Program-made: the position numbers and the translations under genes
In this document: piece by piece, positions 38,382 to 46,542 of the stretch
Position numbering within the stretch: the first letter of the stretch is position 1
Layout of the letters: each line of letters opens with the position of its first letter
Assembly: GCA_035652335.1 (NCBI GenBank)
Contig: DASRDZ010000025.1
Coordinates: forward strand, 1 to 64,000
From: DASRDZ01 sp035652335
GTDB taxonomy: Bacteria; Chloroflexota; Dormibacteria; Aeolococcales; Aeolococcaceae
Length of the DNA: 64,000 bases
Direction of reading: 5' to 3'
Notes under the pieces: model-generated
What the model saw: only the letters and a program-made list of their open reading frames with translations
Told to the model about the DNA's origin: nothing
The model's database searches: none

Positions 38382-39347
38382 ATGCCGGGCCTCGTCCACC
38401 AGGTGGTGCGCCGTCTCGTCGAGAGCGTGGGGACGGTGATCATCGGCAAGCAGGCCGAGGTCGAGCAGTGCGTCCTCACCCTCTTCTGCCGGGGCCATCT
38501 GCTCATCGAGGACGTCCCAGGGGTGGGCAAGACGCTGCTGGCCAAGTCGCTCGCCCGCGCCACCGGCTGCCGCTTCGAGCGGGTCCAGTTCACCCCCGAC
38601 CTGCTGCCCAGCGACATCACCGGGGTCAACGTCTTCAACCCCCAAGCCGGCACCTTCGAGTTCCGCGAGGGCCCGGTGTTCACCCAGGTGCTCCTCGCCG
38701 ACGAGATCAACCGGGCCACCCCGAAGACGCAGTCGAGCCTGCTGGAGGCGATGGAGGAGCGCCAGGTCACCGTCGACGGCACCACCCGGCGCCTCCCCGA
38801 GCCGTTCATGGTCCTGGCCACCGAGAACCCGGTGGAGCTGGCCGGCACCTACCCGCTCCCCGAGGCCCAGGTCGACCGCTTCCTGCTCAAGGTCAACCTC
38901 GGCTACCTGTCGCTGGAGGACGAGATCTCCATGCTCGACCGCTTCCAGACGAGCTCGCCGCTCGACTCCCTGGAGGCGGTCACCGGTGCCGCCGAGCTGC
39001 AGCGCTGCCAGGAGGAGGTCACCGCGATCCACGTCGACCCGGTGATCAAGGAGTACTGCGTCCGCCTCGTCCAGCGCACCCGCCAGCACCCGGACGTCGG
39101 GCTGGGCGCCTCGCCGCGCGGCTCGCTCGGCCTGCTCCACGCCGCCCAGGCGCGCGCCGCCGCCGCCGGCCGCGACTACGTGCTGCCCGACGACATCAAG
39201 GAGCTGGCCGGGCCGGTGCTCACCCATCGCATCGTGGTCAGGCCCAACGCCGAGCTGCGCGGCGTCACCGCCGGCAGCGTGCTCAGCGAGGTGCTCGACA
39301 CCGAGGCGGTGCCCATCGCGGGGCGGAGGTTGGCACAGGGGCAATGA
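38382..39347 (+). CDS. MoxR family AAA+ ATPase
   Basis: 321 residues. Walker A IEDVPGVGKTLLAKSLAR near 43-60, the MoxR signature FTPDLLPSDITGVNVFNP, Walker B LLADEINRATPKTQSSLLEAMEE, sensor VLATENPVELAGTYPLPEAQ, sensor-2 GASPRGSLGLLHAAQA. MoxR ATPases act as chaperones that mature or insert cofactors into partner proteins. It overlaps the DUF58 gene by 4 bp (ATGA), the standard MoxR-DUF58-transglutaminase arrangement. Confidence 0.93.
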   Translation: MPGLVHQVVRRLVESVGTVIIGKQAEVEQCVLTLFCRGHLLIEDVPGVGKTLLAKSLARATGCRFERVQFTPDLLPSDITGVNVFNPQAGTFEFREGPVFTQVLLADEINRATPKTQSSLLEAMEERQVTVDGTTRRLPEPFMVLATENPVELAGTYPLPEAQVDRFLLKVNLGYLSLEDEISMLDRFQTSSPLDSLEAVTGAAELQRCQEEVTAIHVDPVIKEYCVRLVQRTRQHPDVGLGASPRGSLGLLHAAQARAAAAGRDYVLPDDIKELAGPVLTHRIVVRPNAELRGVTAGSVLSEVLDTEAVPIAGRRLAQGQ

Positions 39348-40540
39348 GCTCCCGGGCGCCGCTCCTCGCGACCATCGCAGTTCTGGCCTTCTTTGCCGGG
39401 ATCACCGGGGTGCGGCTGGCCTACACGCTGGCCTACGTGCTCGTCTTCCTGCTCGTCGTCGCCTTCCTCTGGTCGCGCGCGCTGCTGCGCAAGGTGGAGG
39501 TGAAGCGCGAGTCGCCGGAGGGAGCGCACATGGTCGGCGAGCCCTTCACCGAGCGCTTCGTGGTGCGCAACCACTCGGTGCTGCCCGTCGCCTACTGCGA
39601 GGTGCACGACCGCACCCGGCTTCCCGGGTACACGCCGGGCCGCGCCTGCTCGCTGCGCGGCGGCGACGTGGTCTCCTGGTCGGCGCGCGGCGTCTTCCAG
39701 CGGCGCGGGATCTACGAGTTCGGTCCTCTCGAGGCGCGGTTGGGCGATCCCTTCGGGCTCTTCCCCCACACCGTGCGGGTGGCTCCGAAGTCGGGCGTGC
39801 TGGTGTACCCCGCGATCCACGCGCTGGGCGAGTTCGGCCCGCTCAGCGCCGAGGGCGGCGTCGGCGAGACGGGCCGCGGGCGCTCCGTCGACGCGCCCCC
39901 CGACGTCACCACCATCCGCGACTACGACCCCGCCGACGGCCTCGGCCGCATCCACTGGCCGTCGACGGCGCGCACCGGCCACCTGATGTCGCGCGTGTAC
40001 GACACGCGGCAGAGCGCCGACGTCCTGGTGATGCTCGACCTGGAGCGCGGGCAGCACTTCGGCGAGGCGCCGGAGTCGTCGCTGGAGTACGCGGTGTCGG
40101 TGGCGGCGTCGCTGTGCCACGCGGCGATCCGGCGCGGCCAGGCCTTCGGCCTGGTCACCAACGACTCGCAGCACACCGCCTTCGGCGCCGGGCGCGGCGA
40201 GGCGCAGCGGCTGCGCGTGCTCGACTACCTGGCCACCTGCAACGACGACGGCGAGATCGCCCTGGCCACCGCGCTGCGCCGCCACGGCGAGGGCTGGCGC
40301 GGCCGCGGCGCCATCGTGGTCATCACCAGCAACCGCGCGCCCGCCTGGGTGGAGGCGCTGATCGACCTGGGCATGCGCGGCCAGCGGCACCTGGCGGTGT
40401 TCGTCGAGCCCACCTCGTTCGGTGCGCCGGGACAGCCGATGCGCATCCCCCCGGCCTGGCGCCTGGCCCTCGACTGGTGGCAGGTGCGGCGCGGCGACGA
40501 GCTGGGCGGCGGACTGCGCTCCCGCGCCGTCGGCTCCTGA
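39344..40540 (+). CDS. DUF58 domain membrane protein
   Basis: 398 residues. Two N-terminal helices (LLATIAVLAFFAGITGVRLAY; YVLVFLLVVAFLWSRALL) precede a beta-rich segment (VGEPFTERFVVRNHS; GVFQRRGIYEFGPLEARLGDPFGLF) and the DUF58/VWA-like core TTIRDYDPADGLGRIHWPSTARTGHLM and DVLVMLDLE. These proteins work with MoxR ATPases; the precise function is not established. Coupled to moxR and followed after 28 bp by the transglutaminase gene. Confidence 0.9.
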   Translation: MSSRAPLLATIAVLAFFAGITGVRLAYTLAYVLVFLLVVAFLWSRALLRKVEVKRESPEGAHMVGEPFTERFVVRNHSVLPVAYCEVHDRTRLPGYTPGRACSLRGGDVVSWSARGVFQRRGIYEFGPLEARLGDPFGLFPHTVRVAPKSGVLVYPAIHALGEFGPLSAEGGVGETGRGRSVDAPPDVTTIRDYDPADGLGRIHWPSTARTGHLMSRVYDTRQSADVLVMLDLERGQHFGEAPESSLEYAVSVAASLCHAAIRRGQAFGLVTNDSQHTAFGAGRGEAQRLRVLDYLATCNDDGEIALATALRRHGEGWRGRGAIVVITSNRAPAWVEALIDLGMRGQRHLAVFVEPTSFGAPGQPMRIPPAWRLALDWWQVRRGDELGGGLRSRAVGS

Positions 40541-40568
40541 CGCGGCGTGCGCCACTGAGTTTCGGCTG

Positions 40569-43034
40569 ATGTCGGCAACAACTCTGCGGCCCAGGGCGGG
40601 CGTGGCCCTGCCGCGGCCGGGCAACTCGACGGTGGTGGCGGCGGCCACCCTCGGCATGGTGGCGGCCACCGCCTGGGCGGTGATGTCGGCGGGCTGGGTC
40701 GACGGCACGGGCGCGGTGCTCGTCTGCGCCCTGGCGGCGGTGCTGGAGGCCACCCTGGTGGCGCGGTCCTCGGCGGGACGGCTGGTGGCGGTGCTGATGC
40801 TGCCCGTCGTCGGCGCCCTGGTGGTGGTGCCGCTCACCTACGGGTCGATCCCCGGCTCGCAGACGATCACCCTCGGCGAGGCTGCCCGCCAGTACCTCGA
40901 CGCCTTCGCCACCGGCCTCTTCGTGCAGGGCGACTGGCCCTTCCTGGTGGGGCTCTGTGCGGTCTTCTGGTTGCTCGGCTCCTGGGCGGGATGGCTGGCG
41001 GTCCGCGAGCGCCGCGGCGTGCTCGCGGTTGTGCCCGTCTACGCGGCGCTGGCGATCAACGCGCTCAACGCGCCCTCGCTGCAGAACGTCTGGCTGCCCG
41101 AGGCGGTGGCGGTCGGGCTCTCGCTGGTGGTCGTCGGCCGCGTCCACCTGCTCTCCCTCTCCGCGCGCTGGCGCCGCACCGGCGTGGTGGCGCTGCCGGG
41201 GACGGAGCGGCGCTTCGGGCGGATCACCTGGGGTGCAGCGGTGCTGCTCATCCTCGTCGCCCTGGCCATCCCGCCGGTGTCGACGCGCGACGTCTCCGGG
41301 TCCCTGTTCCACTTCAGCTCGACGACGGGTCGAGGCGGCGGCGCCTTCGGCTCCGGCGGGGCGGGCGCCGCCGGCAGCGGGCCCGGGCAGGTGCGCTTCG
41401 ACCCCAACGCCATCCCCGGCGGCGAGCTGGTGAGCAGCCCGCAGCCCGTGCTGTCGTACACCAGCGACACCGTCGACACGGTGTACCTGCGCGTCGTCGA
41501 CGACGACTACTTCACCTCGGGCAACTGGTTCCCCACCGGCACCCAGTTCAGCAGCGACCCCAACCTGGTCACCGGGCAGGTTTCGGCCATCGCCGGCACG
41601 ATCCCGCGCGACCGGGAGCCGCTCGACGGCGGCGTCGCCCAGCCGGGCACGGTGCAGAAGGTCAGCACGCGCATCGTGCTCACCGGCGCCGCCACCGGGA
41701 GCGGCGACCAGCTCGGCATCTTCCCCGGTGAGCCCGACGCCATCTCCGTCGACGGCATCGCCCAGGGGCTGCTGGTCCTGGGCACCTCGCTGGCCAGGCC
41801 CGACAACCTGCTCACCGTCGACGAGTACCACGTCACCGGCGGCCCGAGCACCTACGTCAGCACGGCGACGATGTCGACGGCGAGCCCCTCCGCGCTGCGC
41901 TCGGCGGGCACCGACTACCCGCCCTTCGTCGCCGACACCTACCTGAGCCTCAACCCGGTCACCACCTCCGACCGCCAGCAGATCGCCACGCTCACGCGCA
42001 TCGCCCGGCAGTGGACCGCCGGCACCGCCAACCCGTACGACGCCGCCGCCGCCATCGAGGCGCACCTGCGCGACACCGGCGTCTTCACCTACACGTTGAA
42101 GCCGCCCGCGACGCAGCCGGGCATCTGGCCCGTCGTCGACTTCCTGACGCGCACCAGGAAGGGCTACTGCCAGTACTTCGCCGACGCCATGGGCGCGCTG
42201 CTGCGCGCCGACGGCATCCCCGCCCGGCTGGTGTCCGGCTACGGCCCGGGCTCGGTCGACGACAGCAACAGCCGTCCCGGCGCCACCCTGCACCAGGTCA
42301 CCACCAGCGACGCGCACGTGTGGGTGGAGGCGTACTTCCCCGGCTTCGGATGGGTGCCCTTCGAGCCGACGCCGGACGGGTTCTACGAGCCCATCGCCCG
42401 CGGCGCCGACCCCGGCAGCGCGACCAACCCAACGCCCGCGCCGAGCGCGGCGCCGACGCCCAAGCCCAAGCCGACGCCGACGCCGTCGCCGAGCGGCGCG
42501 GCCGCCGGCACGTCGACCACCGCGAGCATCCCGCCCGGCCTGGCCGGCGGAGTGCTGGCGGTGCTGGTGGTCGCGGCGCTGGTGCTGCTGCTGCGGCGCT
42601 GGCTGGCCCGGCCGCGCACCCTCCCCGCGGCGTGGCGCCGCATCCTCGTCTTCGGCACCGTCCTGGGGGTGCGGCGGCGACCGTCGGAGACGTACATCGC
42701 CTACGCGCGCCGGCTGTCCGCGGCGCTGCCACCCGACACGGTGACCCTGGGCCACCGCGACGGCTCCGCCGAGGTGGGGCCGCGCCCCGTCCGCGCGCGC
42801 GTCGTGACCGCGCTGGAGCAGATCGCGCTGGCCACCGGCAAGGCGGAGTTCTCCGAGGAGGGCCTCGCCGATCGCGAGGTGGTGCAGTGGCGGCGCGCCT
42901 GGGACCGGGTGCGGCGGGCCATCCCGCTGCTGGTCTGGCGCTCCTGGATCGCGCGGGGGATCGGCGTGCGCGACCTCGGTGCGGGCGGCGGCTCGGGCCC
43001 GCAGTTGCTGCCGGAATCGCCGGAAACTCCCTAG
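40569..43034 (+). CDS. TgpA-like transglutaminase-core membrane protein
   Basis: 821 residues. About six N-terminal helices (VVAAATLGMVAATAWAVMSAG onward, with QTITLGEAARQYLDAF between), a long extracytoplasmic region, a transglutaminase-like core with Cys near 534 (RKGYCQYFADAMGALLRADG), His near 583 (DAHVWVEAYFPGFGWVPFEP), and after a Pro linker a last helix (LAGGVLAVLVVAALVLLLRRW) with a DUF4129-like tail. Predicted to act on peptides or proteins at the cell surface. Third gene of the MoxR unit. Confidence 0.9.
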   Translation: MSATTLRPRAGVALPRPGNSTVVAAATLGMVAATAWAVMSAGWVDGTGAVLVCALAAVLEATLVARSSAGRLVAVLMLPVVGALVVVPLTYGSIPGSQTITLGEAARQYLDAFATGLFVQGDWPFLVGLCAVFWLLGSWAGWLAVRERRGVLAVVPVYAALAINALNAPSLQNVWLPEAVAVGLSLVVVGRVHLLSLSARWRRTGVVALPGTERRFGRITWGAAVLLILVALAIPPVSTRDVSGSLFHFSSTTGRGGGAFGSGGAGAAGSGPGQVRFDPNAIPGGELVSSPQPVLSYTSDTVDTVYLRVVDDDYFTSGNWFPTGTQFSSDPNLVTGQVSAIAGTIPRDREPLDGGVAQPGTVQKVSTRIVLTGAATGSGDQLGIFPGEPDAISVDGIAQGLLVLGTSLARPDNLLTVDEYHVTGGPSTYVSTATMSTASPSALRSAGTDYPPFVADTYLSLNPVTTSDRQQIATLTRIARQWTAGTANPYDAAAAIEAHLRDTGVFTYTLKPPATQPGIWPVVDFLTRTRKGYCQYFADAMGALLRADGIPARLVSGYGPGSVDDSNSRPGATLHQVTTSDAHVWVEAYFPGFGWVPFEPTPDGFYEPIARGADPGSATNPTPAPSAAPTPKPKPTPTPSPSGAAAGTSTTASIPPGLAGGVLAVLVVAALVLLLRRWLARPRTLPAAWRRILVFGTVLGVRRRPSETYIAYARRLSAALPPDTVTLGHRDGSAEVGPRPVRARVVTALEQIALATGKAEFSEEGLADREVVQWRRAWDRVRRAIPLLVWRSWIARGIGVRDLGAGGGSGPQLLPESPETP

Positions 43035-43038
43035 CGGA

Positions 43039-43824
43039 TCAGCTCTGCCCGGCGGTGCGGGCGGCGACGACGCTGGCCGGGGGGTCCGGCGGCGGCGTCC
43101 CCGGCGCCTGGACGTCGACGCTGAGCAGGTCGTGGGCGAGGATGGCCCCCCGCACCGGACGGCGGTCGGTGAGGTGTGACAGCACGAACCTGGTGCCGGG
43201 ATGCGCGTCCATCAGCTCGCTGATCTCGCCGAACCAGAGGTGGGTGGGGATGGGGCGGTCGAAGCCGCTGCACTCGCAGACCATGAGCTGCGACTGGGAG
43301 ACGGCGCGGCGCAGGCCGGCGCAGAGAGTGCTGTCGCCGCTGAAGCCGACGCTGGCGCCGCTCGGGTCGCTGATGGCGTAGGCGAGGCTCGGGCCGGTGC
43401 TGTGCACCACCGAGTGGGCGCGGATGCGGTAGCCGCAGAACTCGGTGTCGCTGCCGTCCTGCAGCATGGTGAAGGCGAGGCCGAGGCGGTCGTAGATGAG
43501 TTTGTGCAGATGTGAGCCGTAACCCGTGCTGATCAGGCGGCTCACGTACTCCGCCGTTCCCGGCGGGCCGGCCAGGCCCATCGGCCGTGGTGTGTCGTGC
43601 ACCAGGGCGCGGGCGCCGAGGACGACGGGGATCATCGCGGTGTGGTCGGCGTGGAAGTGGGTGAGCAGCAGGCCGTCGAGGTCGTCGACGCTGCGCCCCG
43701 CCTCGGCGAGCAGGTACTGCGCCGGCGAGCCGCAGTCGACGAGCAGCCGGCCGTCGACGCAGTAGCAGGCGTTGTGGCCGGCGCCGCTGAAGGCGGAGCC
43801 GCTGCCGATGACGGTGAGGCGCAT
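43039..43824 (-). CDS. MBL-fold metallo-hydrolase, RNase Z-like
   Basis: 261 residues. Starts MRLTVIGSGSAFSG like RNase Z relatives; metal site LLLTHFHADHTAMIP (HxHxDH) near 53-67; further ligands in HSVVHSTG, VGFSGDST and RFVLSHL. Likely a Zn-dependent phosphodiesterase or esterase; the long RNase Z exosite arm is not evident, so tRNA 3' processing is not certain. TACGCT lies 11 nt before the ATG. It converges with the transglutaminase gene, 4 bp apart. Confidence 0.85.
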   Translation of the reverse strand: MRLTVIGSGSAFSGAGHNACYCVDGRLLVDCGSPAQYLLAEAGRSVDDLDGLLLTHFHADHTAMIPVVLGARALVHDTPRPMGLAGPPGTAEYVSRLISTGYGSHLHKLIYDRLGLAFTMLQDGSDTEFCGYRIRAHSVVHSTGPSLAYAISDPSGASVGFSGDSTLCAGLRRAVSQSQLMVCECSGFDRPIPTHLWFGEISELMDAHPGTRFVLSHLTDRRPVRGAILAHDLLSVDVQAPGTPPPDPPASVVAARTAGQS

Positions 43825-43867
43825 GTGGGGTGCGCAGCGTAGCGCCGATGGCCGTGGCTGCGGGGAT

Positions 43868-44953
43868 TCAGTCGAAGCGGCGCGGGTCGAAGGCCTCCCA
43901 TCCGGCGGGGGTGCGGCCGTCGAGGGCCATGCCGGCGATGCCACGGGCGGTCTCGGGGGCGAGGAGGACGCCGTTGCGGTAGTGGGCGCCGGCCACCAGC
44001 ACCGAGCCGTCGTCGTGGCCGGGGAGGGGGCCGAGCAGGGGGAGGCGGTCGGGAGCGGCGGGGCGGAGCCCGGTCCAGGTGGTCGCGCCGCGGGCCCCCG
44101 CCGCGGCAGGGAGAAGGCGCTCGGCCTGGGCTCTGAGGCGCCGCGTCGTCTGCAGATCGGGCGTGGTGTCGAAGCCGCGCGGTTCCTCGCTGGCGCCGGC
44201 GAGCACCGTGCCGTCCCGCTTGGCGACGGCGTAGCCGTGGAGCCCGGCGAAGAGCACCCTGCGGGGCGGCTGCGGGACGCCGGTGAGCGCCAGCAGCTGG
44301 CCGTGGACGGGCTGGACCGGCAACGTCCCGCCGAAGGCGGTGGCCAGGGGGGCGAGCCAGGCGCCCGCGGCGAGGACGATGCGGCCGGCGTCCAGGTCCG
44401 TGGGGCTGCGGACGTCTGCACCGCGGCGAATCTCGGCGCCATGCGCCGCCGCCGCCGCGACCAGCGCGCGCACCGCGTGGCGGCTGTGCACATGGCCCTC
44501 GCCGGGATACCAGGCCGCTCCGGCCAGGTCCTGGGTCAGTGCGGGCTCCATGGTGATGGCGTCGTCGGGTTCGAGCCAGGTGCCGCCGGCGATCCCGGCC
44601 TCGTGCTGCCAGCGAAGGCGCTCCTGCACGCCGCGTGCGTCGTCCTCGCCGAGCGCGACGCGCAGGAGACCGTCGAGCTGCAGCTCCGGGTCGACGCCGC
44701 CGTCGGCATGGGCGGCGGCGGCGAAGCCGGGCCAGAGGGCGAGGCTCGCCCGCGCCAGGTCGAGGAAGGGCCCGGGCGCGTGCGCCTCGCTGCACGGCGC
44801 CAGCATCCCCGCCGCCGCTCCCGAGGCGTGCGCGCCGGGCTCGTCGCGATCGAGCAGCACCACCCGCGCACCCCGCCGCGCGCACTCGTATGCGATGGCG
44901 CTGCCGACGATGCCGGCACCGACGACGGCGACGTCGTACCCGCGACTGCTCAC
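43868..44953 (-). CDS. thiO: Glycine oxidase (ThiO-like) FAD-dependent oxidoreductase
   Basis: 361 residues. FAD motif YDVAVVGAGIVGSAIAYECARRG at the start, LLDRDEPGAHASGAAAGMLAP, EPALTQDLAGAAWYPGEGHV, and the C-terminal TTWTGLRPAAPDRLPLLGPLPG and AGAHYRNGVLLAPETA. Together these match ThiO, which makes iminoglycine for the thiazole half of thiamine; other amino-acid oxidases cannot be excluded. The -10 element TACCCT (44960-44965) ends 6 nt before GTG 44953, favouring it over GTG 44956. thiC with a TPP riboswitch is 11 kb away. Confidence 0.82.
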   Translation of the reverse strand: MSSRGYDVAVVGAGIVGSAIAYECARRGARVVLLDRDEPGAHASGAAAGMLAPCSEAHAPGPFLDLARASLALWPGFAAAAHADGGVDPELQLDGLLRVALGEDDARGVQERLRWQHEAGIAGGTWLEPDDAITMEPALTQDLAGAAWYPGEGHVHSRHAVRALVAAAAAHGAEIRRGADVRSPTDLDAGRIVLAAGAWLAPLATAFGGTLPVQPVHGQLLALTGVPQPPRRVLFAGLHGYAVAKRDGTVLAGASEEPRGFDTTPDLQTTRRLRAQAERLLPAAAGARGATTWTGLRPAAPDRLPLLGPLPGHDDGSVLVAGAHYRNGVLLAPETARGIAGMALDGRTPAGWEAFDPRRFD

Positions 44954-45005
44954 CACCCCAGGGTAGCGGCGAGCCGGCGGGACGCTGCGGCCGGGGCTCC
45001 CGCCT

Positions 45006-46295
45006 CTACCCGTTGACCGGCAGGGTCAGGGAGAAGGTGTTCCCGCGCACCGAGCGGTTCTCCAGCCAGATCCGGCCGCCCATGCGCTCGGTGAGCTGCC
45101 GCGCCAGGTAGAGCCCGATGCCGCTGCCGCCCCGCTGCCGGGTGAGCGGCGACTCCACCTGGTAGAAGGACGCGAAGACGCGGTCCACCTGGTCGTCGGG
45201 GATGCGCCGCCCGTTGTCGCGGACGTCGATGCGCACCGAGCGTCCCTCGCGGGTGGCGCTGAGCACGACCGGCTCGCCGTCTGGCGAGAACTTCAGCGCG
45301 TTGTCGACAAGGCAGGCCAGAACCAGCGCGAGGCGCTCCTGGTCGGCGAGGACGCGGCGGGCCTCGTCGGGGATGTCGCAGTGGAAGCGCCGGCGGTCGG
45401 CGGCCTCGACGAAGCGGGCGAAGACCTGCTCGACGACCTCGTCGACGTCGACGGGGCCGGTCTTGAGGCGGATCTCGCCGGCTTCGAGCTGGGCGATGCA
45501 GAGCAGGTTGTCGGTGAGGCGGGCCAGCGCCTCGGTCTCGCTGCGCAGCACCTCGGTGGCCTCCTTCTGCGCGTCGACGGGGAGGCGGTCGCCGGCGTCC
45601 TGCATCAGCATCAGCCAGGCCTTGATCTTGGCCAGCGGGGTGCGCAGCTCGTGCGAGGCCAGCATGATGAACTCGCTCTTGATGCGGTCGACCTCGCGCA
45701 GCTCCAGAAAGGCGGCGTGCTCCAGCTCGAAGGTGTGCGCGATCTGGCGCGCCCGCGCGCCGGCCACCTCGCGGGCGAGCAGGCCGGTCGCGACCGCGAC
45801 GACGAAGTACAGGAAGATGTGCGAGGAGTACACGTCGAGCGACGGCAGCTCGTGGGACACCCACATGCCGACGGCGATGTACGTCGCGCTGATCACCGCG
45901 GCGCAGAGCAGCGAGCCGCGGATGCCGAAGCGCAGGCTGGAGGCGATCACCACCACGTAGAAGGTGACGCTGAAGCTCGATGCGAAGCCGCCGGTCAGGT
46001 AGATGAGCGCCGTGGCCACGGCGATGTCGAGACCGGTCATGGCGTACTGGGTGCGCCTGCCGGGCAGGTGGCGGGCCACCAGGGCCAGGGTCACCGCCAG
46101 GTTGAAGAGGCCCCAGGAGCCGAGCAGGAGGTTGACCTCGGCGATGTTGCCGGTGCGCTTCGAGGAGAAGTTGGCGGTGACGGCGGCGAAGATGAGGACC
46201 AGCCAGCGGCCCAGCTCGATGACCCGCTCGATGCCGGCGCGGCGGTCGCGCTCGACGGCGGTGGGGAGGTCGCGCGCCGGTGGGCGTGCGGCCAT
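45006..46295 (-). CDS. Membrane sensor histidine kinase (orphan)
   Basis: 429 residues. About six helices in the N-terminal half (WLVLIFAAVTANF; LLLGSWGLFNLAVTLALVAR; FYVVVIASSLRFGIRGSLLC; IFLYFVVAVATGLLA), a short coiled coil, H-box ASHELRTPLAKIK near 256, N-box LVDNALKFS, G1-box RDNGRRIPDD and G2-box GGSGIGLYLARQL. G1 has Arg-Arg where DNGxGI is usual, possibly weakening ATP hydrolysis. No response regulator is adjacent. Without an obvious sensor domain the helices themselves may sense membrane state. A TTG at 46370 would give a longer form. Confidence 0.85.
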   Translation of the reverse strand: MAARPPARDLPTAVERDRRAGIERVIELGRWLVLIFAAVTANFSSKRTGNIAEVNLLLGSWGLFNLAVTLALVARHLPGRRTQYAMTGLDIAVATALIYLTGGFASSFSVTFYVVVIASSLRFGIRGSLLCAAVISATYIAVGMWVSHELPSLDVYSSHIFLYFVVAVATGLLAREVAGARARQIAHTFELEHAAFLELREVDRIKSEFIMLASHELRTPLAKIKAWLMLMQDAGDRLPVDAQKEATEVLRSETEALARLTDNLLCIAQLEAGEIRLKTGPVDVDEVVEQVFARFVEAADRRRFHCDIPDEARRVLADQERLALVLACLVDNALKFSPDGEPVVLSATREGRSVRIDVRDNGRRIPDDQVDRVFASFYQVESPLTRQRGGSGIGLYLARQLTERMGGRIWLENRSVRGNTFSLTLPVNG

Positions 46296-46527
46296 GGCGT
46301 CCGGTCGGGCCGGGCTCGGCGCCGACGGACTGCTCGGCGCGGGGACACGGGCGGCAGCCAGCACACGCAACCTCGAACTGGGTCCTGCCTGGAGTTATAC
46401 GGCCGCGTGGAGCCCGGCCGGCCGACGCTTCGGCAACGGCGGCGTCGCAGGGCGGTGAGGCGGGGCGCTCCCGCGGAGCGCCGCAACAGAAGCGTCACCG
46501 CGCCCGGGCGCTCCCGCCGGCCGCTCC

Positions 46528-46533
46528 TATACT
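46528..46533 (+). promoter_or_regulatory. -10 hexamer TATACT of the GH15 gene
   Basis: TATACT ends 9 nt before ATG 46543, without a ribosome site. Confidence 0.5.
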
Positions 46534-46542
46534 GGCCCGGCG

